Part shown: positions 1 through 6,249 of the stretch, piece after piece
Position numbering within the stretch: the stretch's first letter is position 1
Layout of the letters: each line of letters begins with the position of its first letter
Source: a virus
Length of the DNA: 25,403 nt
Direction: 5' to 3' (one strand)
Virus record (IMG/VR): IMGVR_UViG_3300037119_000600
Location: 1-25,403 of that record
Notes under the pieces: model-generated
The model's database searches: none
What the model was told of the DNA's origin: nothing
The model's input: only the letters and a program-made list of their open reading frames with translations
Translations under genes and position numbers: made by a program

Positions 1-13
1 CCAAGTGGATCAT
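1..13 (-). CDS. Start of a leftward gene, cut by the window edge
   Basis: On the minus strand an ATG at position 13 is preceded by AGGAG at 19-23 with 5 bases between them, which is a good Shine-Dalgarno arrangement. Only the first four codons (M-I-H-L) lie in the window, so nothing can be said about the product. The promoter at 71-99 points straight at it. A 17-codon ORF (63 to 10, minus strand) overlaps its start as ATGA, so the two could be translationally coupled. This would be the first gene of a second leftward transcription unit, separate from the operon that ends at 490. Confidence 0.45.
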
Positions 14-70
14 TCGTTCTCCTCTGCTGCTGGTGAAATGGAAAGGCCAAAACCGATTTCCATTGTGTAT

Positions 71-99
71 ATTGTACTACAAAACACTTACTAAGTCAA
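71..99 (-). promoter_or_regulatory. Leftward sigma70-type promoter
   Basis: Read on the minus strand, a -35 box TTGACT (99-94) and a -10 box TACAAT (76-71) are separated by exactly 17 bases. Each box matches the consensus at 5 of 6 positions. The predicted start of transcription is near 64, and the gene starting at 13 lies just downstream. It lies beyond the terminator at 441-476, so it begins a new leftward unit, probably early and read by host RNA polymerase. Confidence 0.65.
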
Positions 100-154
100 G
101 TACATCTAAATCTCCAAATGATCATTGCATGAGTTAGATTTGCTACAGTTGGAA

Positions 155-303
155 TTGAGGCGTGCTTCTGGTGAGGCGTGGATGTGTTGGATGTTAGAGG
201 TTAGACGTGTGTCTGTGACGGGGAGGTGGTTTTGTGTAGTCTGCTAGAAGATTGAGGACTTTACAACTTGAGACGTGATTCTGTGACGCGGGAGCGGATT
301 TGT
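155..303. repeat. Three degenerate direct repeats of about 33 bp
   Basis: Copies begin near 155, 200 and 267. The two best copies share AGACGTG, then two variable bases, then TCTGTGACG, then a GGGAG-like stretch ending in TTTGT (203-235 and 271-303). The first copy is more diverged (AGGCGTGCTTCTG and onward). The spacing is irregular and the spacers are unlike each other, so this is not a CRISPR array. Protein-binding iterons or an eroded duplication are both possible. Confidence 0.5.
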
Positions 304-339
304 ACTTAGATCGATTAGCTGGTGCCAGGTGCCAGGCAT

Positions 340-357
340 CCTTTATAAATATAAAGG
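340..357. repeat. AT-centred palindrome, site A
   Basis: CCTTTATA and TATAAAGG face each other around a central AA. It has no T-run after it on either strand, so it is not a classic terminator. The same core occurs at 2232-2257 and 2543-2558, both with the opposite central orientation. It may be a protein site or an RNA hairpin. Confidence 0.5.
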
Positions 358-440
358 GTTGACTATTTAGTTGGGGGTTTGCATGTGGTTTAGGTGAATA
401 GATGCGGTGAATATACAGCGCGCAATGCGCGTAATTCGAA

Positions 441-476
441 AATAAAAAAACCCGGTAGCCAATTGGCTACCGGGTT
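441..476 (-). terminator. Rho-independent terminator of the leftward operon
   Basis: CCCGGTAGCC and GGCTACCGGG form a 10-bp stem around AATT, extended by two A-T pairs to 12. On the minus strand it is followed by seven Ts, an A, and two more Ts. It lies 14 bases past the stop of the 70-aa gene that ends at 490. On the plus strand the downstream sequence is only weakly T-rich, so the leftward direction is favoured. Confidence 0.9.
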
Positions 477-489
477 ATTCAATTAGTGA

Positions 490-702
490 TTAGCGATCGT
501 ATACCTGTTGCCATATGTGGCGATGGATACGCTCGAGTATCTCAGAGTATTGTCCACGAGTACTAACGCCGAATGTATCTGCGGCATTAATCAAATCGCG
601 GCGGCTGAGTTTAAGCAAGTCGATCATGCGCAGTGCGCGGGCGCGTTCCTTACGAGCGACGGGAATAGCGGCACGCAATTGAGCGAATGAGTGGAGCACC
701 AT
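490..702 (-). CDS. Small basic protein, possibly SAP-like
   Basis: A 70-aa basic protein, last gene of the leftward operon. The start is supported by GAGGTG 7 bases upstream of the ATG, and the gene follows the 92-aa gene after 2 bases. Residues about 28-64 (LLKLSRRDLINAADTFGV, then a glycine turn and a second helix) resemble the helix-turn-helix layout of SAP or HeH nucleic-acid-binding domains. That match is by eye only. A nucleic-acid-binding early protein is an inference, and the function is unknown. The terminator at 441-476 follows. Confidence 0.7.
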   Translation of the reverse strand: MVLHSFAQLRAAIPVARKERARALRMIDLLKLSRRDLINAADTFGVSTRGQYSEILERIHRHIWQQVYDR

Positions 703-704
703 GA

Positions 705-983
705 TTAGGCACCTCGCTTATTCTTGCGCGAGTTAGTGCGCCACGATACTCGCCGCTTATACTCGCGATCAAGACGAATGCGCTCTGCGTCCATGATAAT
801 CATCGCAGGGTCGCGGCGTCTGTCGTAGTGAATATCCCAAGGCTTAAAGGGGTATTCATTCTCTGTCGGCGTCTCACATGGCGTTGCGAGTTGCCATGCT
901 TCGATAATGGGACGGTTAACCGGATCGGAATATCCAGTAACCGGGAATGTAGACCAGAACCATAGTGCAAGGTTGTGTGTCAT
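705..983 (-). CDS. Hypothetical early protein, 92 aa
   Basis: Unrecognised protein, middle gene of the leftward operon. I chose ATG at 983 because a TGAGAA sequence sits 7 bases upstream. A TTG at 1001 would add six residues but has no ribosome site. The N-terminal third is hydrophobic and aromatic (LALWFWSTFPV) but too short and too polar afterwards to be a clear membrane helix. The C-terminal third is strongly basic (RIRLDREYKRRVSWRTNSRK). It ends 2 bases before the next start, so the two are probably translated together. The pattern suggests a small nucleic-acid-associated or host-modifying protein, but no family is recognised. Confidence 0.65.
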   Translation of the reverse strand: MTHNLALWFWSTFPVTGYSDPVNRPIIEAWQLATPCETPTENEYPFKPWDIHYDRRRDPAMIIMDAERIRLDREYKRRVSWRTNSRKNKRGA

Positions 984-1030
984 TTGTATTCTCAGTTTCA
1001 AGTGTCAAGTTTAAGTGTTTGTCGCGAAGG

Positions 1031-1062
1031 TTATACGGCGCGGAGTAGTCCGCGCCGTATAG
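1031..1062. other. Strong intercistronic hairpin, distal
   Basis: ATACGGCGCGGA (1033-1044) pairs perfectly with TCCGCGCCGTAT (1049-1060) around a 4-base loop, with one more A-T pair outside. It is GC-rich and very stable. Neither strand has a T-run next to it, so it is unlikely to be a simple intrinsic terminator. It lies between the 365-aa gene and the 92-aa gene, where it could act as an RNA processing or stabilising element, or a protein site. Confidence 0.7.
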
Positions 1063-1071
1063 TAGTTTAGT

Positions 1072-1112
1072 GCTTAATCATCGGGGGTCGAATTATACTC
1101 CGATGATTAAGC
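1072..1112. other. Strong hairpin covering the stop codon of the 365-aa gene
   Basis: GCTTAATCATCGG (1072-1084) pairs with CCGATGATTAAGC (1100-1112), a perfect 13-bp stem with a 15-base loop. On the minus strand the stop codon of the 365-aa gene lies inside the first arm. Together with the hairpin at 1031-1062 it fills most of the gap before the next gene. It has no T-run. Confidence 0.7.
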
Positions 1113-2204
1113 GGCCTTCTCGTTAAGCGTCGCTTCATTCAACATTTTCTGCGCATCGCTTACCATCTTGATCTTAAGCAACGCTGCACAATCAACGGCG
1201 ATTTGTGCAATCGTTGACCGGAGAGTATTAGAGCGCAGATCTTGCGGCTTAATATCACCGATACAAGTCAAAGCAAATTCGGCCTGCTTATTCTTGTCTA
1301 CGGTAATATCCGCCGTCTTTCCGCTCGCCGTCACGGGCGGATTGAACTTATCGCTAGTAAACAGTTTGGTGAGCGATGCCATTACCGTTGTCGCCGTTTT
1401 TGCATCAACTGCTGGCGGCGTGATTTGAGTAACTGCATCATTACCATTAGTCGCGGCGGGCGGAGCTTGTGTACCGCGTACCGCCACCCATTTCTTTTCG
1501 ATCAGATACTTATTACCTTTCGATACGATATCGCTCGCCTTATTCAATCCGGTCGACTTATTCTTGCTGCCGTCTTTATTCGGAATGCAATCGATCTTGA
1601 TTGCATTATTAAGACCGAATTGAACCGACTGTGCATGTATATCGTATAAGTAAGCGAGTGCAGTGATAGTACGATGCAACATGCCGCGAGCCGCGAGAAT
1701 TTTAGTGGTTGGCTCGACCAGTCGGAAAGTATAGTCGCTCACGTCGTATGCATTCTTTTCTTTTTGAGCGTCGTTGAGTTTTGCAGTGAGCGTGAGGTAT
1801 TCCGCCAACGTCTTCTTATATGTGGCGGAGTTTAGTGCGAGGAAGTTATCTTGAATTGTCTTGCGACTTTGCTTGATAACTTTCTTACTTGTGTCGTCAT
1901 ATTCATCCGTGCTCGGCGCCTTAAAGTAGTCCTCGACCGGGTAATAAGGGCGGCCCGATTGTGGATGCTTTTTGTGCGCGAAGTATTTGGACGCGAAGAC
2001 GGCGACAATCTGTCCCGCGCCCGCTTTGCCGGATGTCGCTGCGCCTTTCATACTGTCTTCGATTGTTGAAGTCAGATTATAAGAGGCAGCTTTAACGAAC
2101 TTGGGTTCTTTTAAACCCTTGCCGCGATTAACGATTACGTCACCGACTTTCTTAGTCGTAATCGCCTTGACGGACTTCGCAGTAGACTTAGGAGACTTAG
2201 ACAT
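1107..2204 (-). CDS. Hypothetical early protein, 365 aa
   Basis: First gene of the leftward operon. I chose ATG at 2204 because GAGGAAG lies just upstream (plus 2210-2216). A start at 2261 would put the palindrome at 2232-2257 inside the protein. The N-terminus is lysine-rich and low in complexity (residues 1-40). The middle (about 90-200) looks alpha-helical. Residues 260-300 form a proline/alanine/threonine linker. No motif or catalytic pattern is recognised. The basic N-terminus and position beside the putative origin region would fit a DNA-associated role, but that is inference. Two strong hairpins follow the stop codon. Confidence 0.8.
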   Translation of the reverse strand: MSKSPKSTAKSVKAITTKKVGDVIVNRGKGLKEPKFVKAASYNLTSTIEDSMKGAATSGKAGAGQIVAVFASKYFAHKKHPQSGRPYYPVEDYFKAPSTDEYDDTSKKVIKQSRKTIQDNFLALNSATYKKTLAEYLTLTAKLNDAQKEKNAYDVSDYTFRLVEPTTKILAARGMLHRTITALAYLYDIHAQSVQFGLNNAIKIDCIPNKDGSKNKSTGLNKASDIVSKGNKYLIEKKWVAVRGTQAPPAATNGNDAVTQITPPAVDAKTATTVMASLTKLFTSDKFNPPVTASGKTADITVDKNKQAEFALTCIGDIKPQDLRSNTLRSTIAQIAVDCAALLKIKMVSDAQKMLNEATLNEKAA

Positions 2205-2231
2205 ATTCACTTCCTCATTTGAATAGCTGCG

Positions 2232-2257
2232 CCACCCCTTATATTTATAAGGGGTGG
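2232..2257 (-). promoter_or_regulatory. Perfect 12-bp palindrome in the leader of the leftward operon, site B
   Basis: CCACCCCTTATA and TATAAGGGGTGG are perfect complements around TT. It lies 28 bases upstream of the ATG at 2204, between the likely promoter and the ribosome site. In RNA it would form a stable hairpin at the 5' side of the Shine-Dalgarno sequence. The core is shared with 340-357 and 2543-2558, and the position resembles that of the hairpin before the adaptor gene at 18563. Confidence 0.6.
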
Positions 2258-2426
2258 ACAAACAGCGGGTTCAGTTTTCAGAGAACCGAGGTATTAGTGA
2301 TTAGGTTTAATCCGGCGACTATATGCGCTCTATTAGGCTCTGATTAATTCCCGGCCTATTATCCTAATCACGTTGCCGCGTCGTTTCTTGATTGTCCGGT
2401 AAGCCGGCGCTCGCGCGCACTGCGGA

Positions 2427-2449
2427 ACCATTTGGACAGTCCAAATGGT
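2427..2449. promoter_or_regulatory. 23-base perfect palindrome, operator candidate
   Basis: ACCATTTGGAC and GTCCAAATGGT flank a single central A, giving two 11-base arms. No T-run follows on either strand. The odd length with one central base is typical of dimeric repressor sites. It begins 5 bases downstream of the candidate leftward -10 box, so it would cover the transcription start. A 5'-end RNA hairpin is the alternative. Confidence 0.5.
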
Positions 2450-2454
2450 GAAAC

Positions 2455-2483
2455 ATTGTCGCATATTTTCGTTACTAAATCAA
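2455..2483 (-). promoter_or_regulatory. Candidate leftward promoter of the 365-aa gene operon
   Basis: On the minus strand TTGATT (2483-2478) and GACAAT (2460-2455) are separated by 17 bases. Each matches the sigma70 consensus at only 4 of 6 positions, so the call is tentative. It gains support from the palindrome immediately downstream and from the operon that must start between here and 2204. The leader would be about 245 bases long. Confidence 0.3.
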
Positions 2484-2542
2484 TACCATTGAATTCTACT
2501 AATAGACTTTGGGAGCAAATAGAAATGAAGTGATAGAGAGGG

Positions 2543-2558
2543 CTTTATATTTATAAAG
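2543..2558. repeat. AT-centred palindrome, site C
   Basis: CTTTATA and TATAAAG face each other around TT. It shares its core, in the same orientation, with the site at 2232-2257 and is the reverse complement of the inner 16 bases of site A at 340-357. Confidence 0.45.
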
Positions 2559-2920
2559 AGTATAAGCACACAATGAATACGATCTATATTGATTAGTGAA
2601 GTATAAGAGACCAAGTAAAACCTATAAGCTTGTTGGTTGTGAAATGACACACAACGCGAATAGTTGCATCGTAGTGGTAGTAAAGATAAAGGTATTACAC
2701 AAATGCCTGGGGACTAAGCTCGTGTTAATGCTGCGGCACAGGCACATCTTGCATCATATGTGTACTACACTAATGTTTAAGGTTGCAAATACTAATGGTT
2801 GTCCCCCGTTTCCAAAACAACCTCTAGTTCGGGAGGGCGAGCCGCTCAAGCGAGCCTCGATCATCCCCCTGAATAGCCCCCCTTCCAAAAGATGAAATGA
2901 CAACACACTAGTTCCATCTA

Positions 2921-2990
2921 AGTAGCTTATAGTAGCTCACTAATAGCTAATAGCGCACACTAAGCGTATAGCTAATAGCGTATAGCTTAC
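2921..2990. repeat. Iteron-like cluster of short repeats
   Basis: AGTAGCT occurs at 2921 and 2931. ATAGCTAATAGCG occurs at 2943-2955 and 2968-2980, 25 bases apart. AGCGTATAGCT occurs at 2963-2973 and 2977-2987, 14 bases apart. All share TAGC/AGCT cores. Overlapping short repeats beside an AT-rich block (3050-3097) are typical of initiator-binding sites at replication origins. Confidence 0.5.
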
Positions 2991-3049
2991 ACTACTAACT
3001 TCGCTTAACCTATAAGGAATCCATAGGTGGGCTGAGGAGTCCTCGATGG

Positions 3050-3097
3050 TATTATAAAGGATATATGTATATATATGTATATATATATATTATAAAA
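3050..3097. repeat. TA-rich tandem repeat, possible DNA-unwinding element
   Basis: ATATATGTAT is repeated exactly at 3061-3070 and 3071-3080, followed by a pure alternating TA run and TTATAAAA. Apart from two Gs, 3061-3096 is entirely A and T. Its place next to the short-repeat cluster suggests easy strand opening. A promoter function cannot be excluded. Confidence 0.5.
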
Positions 3098-3168
3098 TGA
3101 GTACTACTCTTCTTTCTTACCTCCGTCAACCCCGGCCGCCGCCCCTCTTATAAAGCAAAAAATGTCTC

Positions 3169-3196
3169 TTGTCAATAGGCGCATTTTGTGTATCAT
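3169..3196 (+). promoter_or_regulatory. Rightward sigma70-type promoter of the late region
   Basis: TTGTCA (3169-3174) and TATCAT (3191-3196) are 16 bases apart, each matching consensus at 5 of 6 positions. The predicted start near 3203 gives a leader of about 25 bases with AAGGAG at 3215-3220 ahead of the ATG at 3229. Leader bases 3216-3227 (AGGAGTGCTCCT) are self-complementary and could partly mask the ribosome site. Confidence 0.6.
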
Positions 3197-3228
3197 ACAC
3201 CCGCGCGCTACTATAAGGAGTGCTCCTC

Positions 3229-3594
3229 ATGCCTACTGCCGGTTGGTCTGGTCTGTGGAATCGAGTTGGTAACGAACAACACGCTCTTCTCATTCCTCGT
3301 GGTCATGTTACCGCTCGTCGTATCGCAAAGATCGCACGTAGTGGTATCGGTAATATCTTGTCGACTGAACGTGTATTTACAAATCTAAATGAAGATGTCA
3401 AACAAGTTACGCCTAACGCGCAACCTGGCAATCCTATCACTAACGGTGGGATGATTCCGATCGCTGTGAATAACCTGACCCCTGTTCCCAGTGCTCAATT
3501 CATCTCATACGTTGAGAAGTCTAACGTTCCCCTCTCTTATCCTCCCGATAGAAGTGGGAATGGTGGTGGTGGAAAGCTGGGTACACATATCTGA
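3229..3594 (+). CDS. Hypothetical protein, 121 aa, own promoter and terminator
   Basis: Unrecognised soluble protein. ATG at 3229 has AAGGAG 8 bases upstream. The in-frame GTG at 3220 overlaps that ribosome site and is rejected. The N-terminal half is basic (ARRIAKIARSGIGNILSTER). The C-terminal half is rich in Pro, Asn and Gly, with a glycine run and no predicted helix. There is no signal peptide or membrane helix. It is the first rightward gene and the only one in the window bracketed by a promoter (3169-3196) and a terminator (3608-3644). This suggests it is made early or in large amounts. A virion or regulatory role is open. Confidence 0.75.
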   Translation: MPTAGWSGLWNRVGNEQHALLIPRGHVTARRIAKIARSGIGNILSTERVFTNLNEDVKQVTPNAQPGNPITNGGMIPIAVNNLTPVPSAQFISYVEKSNVPLSYPPDRSGNGGGGKLGTHI

Positions 3595-3607
3595 TCCCTC
3601 CCGCATA

Positions 3608-3644
3608 CTGGCGTCACTAACCCCCATAGTGGCGCCAGACTTTT
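3608..3644 (+). terminator. Rho-independent terminator after the 121-aa gene
   Basis: CTGGCGTCACTA (3608-3619) pairs with TAGTGGCGCCAG (3627-3638), with one T-G wobble and a 7-base loop, and is followed by ACTTTT. The wobble makes the hairpin stronger in plus-strand RNA. The T-run is short, so partial read-through into the next genes is plausible. Confidence 0.75.
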
Positions 3645-3659
3645 AAGGGGATTAGCGAG

Positions 3660-5621
3660 ATGGGCGCATTTGACAAGTTTATAGCTGCATCCGCTCGCAA
3701 GCATGGTGTATCTGAGGAGTATTTAAGGAAACTTATACAGTATGAGAGTAGAGGTGATCCGAACGCGGTATCGCCGACAGGAGTTAGAGGAATAGCACAG
3801 ATTACAAGTGAGACGGGTAGGGGATTAGGATTAAATAGACGCAATTTTACCGATCCTGCTGCACAGATTGACGCGGCAGCACAATTAGCAAAGAAGAATC
3901 AAGGACAATTAACGAGAGCGTTAGGTAGACCGCCTACCGACGACGAATTGTATTTGGGACATTTGCAGGGTGCGGGCGGAGCGAGTGCGTCATTTAAAAA
4001 TCCGAATGCCCGCGCGATTGATATCCTCGATCCTGACGCGGTGAAGGCTAATCTCCCTAGGGAATATAGGTCGCGGCTTAATACTATTACGGCGAAGGAA
4101 TATCAGGATATCCATCGAGCCAACTTCAATAGGTCGCCCGGTACGATAGATATTACCGACCAACCCAGCCTTAAAACTCTTAATCCCCCCTCGCCAAAAG
4201 GGGATAGATTAGACAAGCAACCAACGATTCCCCTGAGCCAACTAGCTCCAACCGAGCAGAGTACACCAATGGCACGATATCCGAGCTATGATCAGGCGGT
4301 CGCCGAAGCAATCAATCAGGTTAATGGTGGTAGGGGTGGCGTGCAATATGCAGGATTAGTATTACCGGCTATTAGGGGACCGGGTGGGAGGATGAGAGCT
4401 AATCCTCTTAAAACTCCGAATGTGCAGAAAGGATTACCGAGTCCTGAACAAGTGCCCGGAGCGCGAACGCCGAGTGCGCAAGAGGAAGTTGAGAATGCAA
4501 GGAAGGCGTATGAGAGACAGATGGAGTTGAGGGCTAAAGCTGATCGAGTGAGAAGAGGTGAACCCGCTGAAGTACAAGGTCCGCAACAGAGTGCTCCGAT
4601 TGCTGGTGGAAGTTCACAATTAACTCCGCCGCCTCCTCCCGGATCAACTGCACCAATTCAACCACGAGGAGTACCGACGCAGAGGATTACGAGAGATCAA
4701 GCTACTGGTGCTGCGACAGTTGGTGGTGCTGCGGCTGTAGGTGCGGCAGCGGGTGATGCAGCGAGTAGAAGGAGCGATCCTGCTGTTGATGCAGTTCAAC
4801 AATCTATTCAAGGTGCGCCTGATCCTAACTTGGCTGTACAGAATGATCCGGCTAGACAAGCTGCAATAGCTGCAAGGATTGCGGGTAGACCATCAGGACA
4901 AATTCCTGCACAACGTGGTCCCGGTGCATCTGTACAGAGTGAGGCGTCATCTCCTGCTGCTAATAGTATAATGGCCCAAGCCGCACCTATGATTCAAAAA
5001 GTGATGAGTGATCCAGAAGGTAGACAGGCTGTTCAGACAATAGTGAGAAAGGTTGCAGAGACGCATGGTCAACAAGCGGATATGCAGAATGATCCGACTT
5101 ATTATCAGATGATGGCATCGAGAGGACAGATGCCTGGTGGGATGCAAGATGACCGTGCGATGGAACGTGCGGTAATGATGGATAATCAACGAAGGATGCA
5201 AGGTGGCGCACCTTCTGCGCGCGGTGTGCCAACAGCAAGAGGTAGACCACAAGTAGATGTCGGTGAAGCACAATATACTAAAGATCAGAGTCAAGTACCA
5301 CAGGAGAAAGGTGATACGAGAGGACTGCCACCTGAAGTAGCGCAACAGTTTCCAGTTCCTCCAACTCCTGCTAATATACCGACACCAGTTCCACAGGGAT
5401 ATCCACAAGTCCCACCGCTTCCGTCACGAGTACCTACACAACGTATTCAACCCGGTGGTCCGTTGCCTAATGGTAGACCCGGAGCAGCACAACCTTGGCC
5501 TTATCAAACTCCTCCGTCTCCTGAAGCTACTAATCCTAGTGGTCAGATGCAACAACCACAGATGGACCCTGCGATGATGCAATTGATGTCGTTCTTTACA
5601 GGTGGCGGTAATGTCGGATAA
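3660..5621 (+). CDS. Lytic transglycosylase with long disordered tail
   Basis: A 653-aa protein. Residues 1 to about 160 form a soluble-lytic-transglycosylase-type domain that cleaves peptidoglycan. The expected catalytic glutamate is E29 in YESRGDP, followed by the G-x-x-G-x-A-Q motif at 41-47 and a later helix YLGHLQGAGGASASF. From about 170 to the end the protein is low in complexity, rich in Pro, Gln, Ala, Gly and Met, with three VPT-Q/A-R repeats. The long tail and its place at the head of the virion genes suggest a virion-associated wall enzyme used at DNA entry, as in T7 gp16, rather than a simple endolysin. The C-terminal tag MMQLMSFFT is shared with the gene at 7322. Arginine is mostly AGA/AGG. 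The stop overlaps the next gene by 11 bases. Confidence 0.85.
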   Translation: MGAFDKFIAASARKHGVSEEYLRKLIQYESRGDPNAVSPTGVRGIAQITSETGRGLGLNRRNFTDPAAQIDAAAQLAKKNQGQLTRALGRPPTDDELYLGHLQGAGGASASFKNPNARAIDILDPDAVKANLPREYRSRLNTITAKEYQDIHRANFNRSPGTIDITDQPSLKTLNPPSPKGDRLDKQPTIPLSQLAPTEQSTPMARYPSYDQAVAEAINQVNGGRGGVQYAGLVLPAIRGPGGRMRANPLKTPNVQKGLPSPEQVPGARTPSAQEEVENARKAYERQMELRAKADRVRRGEPAEVQGPQQSAPIAGGSSQLTPPPPPGSTAPIQPRGVPTQRITRDQATGAATVGGAAAVGAAAGDAASRRSDPAVDAVQQSIQGAPDPNLAVQNDPARQAAIAARIAGRPSGQIPAQRGPGASVQSEASSPAANSIMAQAAPMIQKVMSDPEGRQAVQTIVRKVAETHGQQADMQNDPTYYQMMASRGQMPGGMQDDRAMERAVMMDNQRRMQGGAPSARGVPTARGRPQVDVGEAQYTKDQSQVPQEKGDTRGLPPEVAQQFPVPPTPANIPTPVPQGYPQVPPLPSRVPTQRIQPGGPLPNGRPGAAQPWPYQTPPSPEATNPSGQMQQPQMDPAMMQLMSFFTGGGNVG

Positions 5622-6249
5622 CGTATTAGTATTAGCTGATGGTACGAAGATTGATAAGAGTACCGGAGGAGTTATTGGTGAGGAGGTTGAGAAGCCTGAG
5701 TTACTGGATGCAGAGACGCCAGAGTTGGATAAGACGAGTGAGGAAGAGGTTGATAAGGAGGAGATTGTAGAGATTAAGAAACGTATTCCTGTTAATAGGT
5801 ATCTGAATGATTTACCGGGTGATATTAATAGTACGAGGGCGATTAGCGTGATTGCAGGATTGACGCTATTTGGGTTGAGTGATAGGGAGATGTCTTATAT
5901 TTGTAATACGGATGTTGATAAGATTGATGCAATTAAGAAGTCGCAGAGATATGAGGATTTCTCGAGTGGTATTATTGACAATGTGATGCGTGCTCAAGGC
6001 GACAATGTGAGGGCGATGTTTGTTAATAATGCGAAGAATGCCGCGGAGAATATTATTGCAGGACTTAAGAGTAAGATACCAGAGGTTAGACAAATGGCGA
6101 GTAGAGAAGTTTTAGATAGAGGTGGCTTTCGTCCTATTGATGTCGTCGAACATCGTGTTAGGCATGAGAACGAATTGAAGATCGTACATATTAGAGGAGA
6201 TGCGGAGAAGCACGTAGTGATTGATGCTGATTATGATGAGGCGATGTGA
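5611..6249 (+). CDS. Probable terminase small subunit
   Basis: A 212-aa protein. The start at 5611 is preferred over GTG at 5602 because GGTGG lies 5 bases upstream. Residues 1-55 are acidic. A helix-turn-helix-like segment follows (LTLFGLSDREMSYICNT and the next helix). The C-terminal half, with a helical array ending in ASREVLDRGGFRPIDVVEH, resembles small terminase subunits known from phages, which recognise DNA and stimulate the large subunit. The assignment is by pattern and not certain; another DNA-binding protein is possible. It lies about 5.5 kb from the large subunit, which is unusual. It overlaps both neighbours. Confidence 0.6.
   Translation: MSDNVLVLADGTKIDKSTGGVIGEEVEKPELLDAETPELDKTSEEEVDKEEIVEIKKRIPVNRYLNDLPGDINSTRAISVIAGLTLFGLSDREMSYICNTDVDKIDAIKKSQRYEDFSSGIIDNVMRAQGDNVRAMFVNNAKNAAENIIAGLKSKIPEVRQMASREVLDRGGFRPIDVVEHRVRHENELKIVHIRGDAEKHVVIDADYDEAM

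Larger units (their letters stand above)
100..440. other. Gene-free regulatory stretch
   Basis: No convincing coding region is seen here. The stretch lies between the promoter of the leftward gene at 13 and the terminator of the leftward operon. It holds three degenerate repeats (155-303), a tandem GGTGCCA pair near 322-335, the AT-centred palindrome at 340-357, and a 13-base palindrome CGCGCAATGCGCG at 419-431. Confidence 0.6.
2260..3168. other. Gene-free control region, possible origin
   Basis: About 900 bases without a supportable gene, between the leftward operon and the rightward late genes. From left to right it holds a 23-base palindrome (2427-2449), a candidate leftward promoter (2455-2483), an AT-centred palindrome (2543-2558), a small stem TGCCTG/CAGGCA (2704-2744), and a C-rich patch with a GGTTGT/ACAACC stem (2797-2882). 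These are followed by clustered short repeats (2921-2990), a TA-rich tandem repeat (3050-3097) and a pyrimidine-rich then GC-rich stretch (3103-3147). The abrupt shifts in composition and the repeats suit a replication origin or major control region. Confidence 0.5.

Noticed and set aside
155-303. CRISPR array
   Set aside because: Repeats are degenerate, spacing is irregular, and there are no cas genes.
984-1001. TTG start at 1001 for the 92-aa leftward gene
   Set aside because: No ribosome site precedes it, whereas the ATG at 983 has TGAGAA at suitable spacing.
2205-2261. Upstream start at 2261 for the 365-aa gene
   Set aside because: It would translate the perfect palindrome at 2232-2257 and ignores the strong GAGGAAG before 2204.
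2797-2884. G-quadruplex on the minus strand
   Set aside because: Only three long G-runs occur and they are far apart.
2700-2890. tRNA or structured RNA gene
   Set aside because: Only isolated 6-bp stems are seen, with no cloverleaf, anticodon loop or T-loop pattern.
2596-2895. A 99-codon plus-strand ORF in the control region
   Set aside because: It starts with GTG, has no ribosome site, crosses C-rich and repeat-like DNA, and its translation looks like random composition.
4644-5408. Long minus-strand ORFs inside the transglycosylase gene, and similar ones opposite other virion genes
   Set aside because: They are products of skewed codon use on the plus strand, have no ribosome sites, and show low-complexity translations.
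3660-5621. A frameshift or fusion in the 653-aa transglycosylase because of its low-complexity tail
   Set aside because: The frame is continuous, codon use is constant, and the tail style resembles neighbouring proteins.
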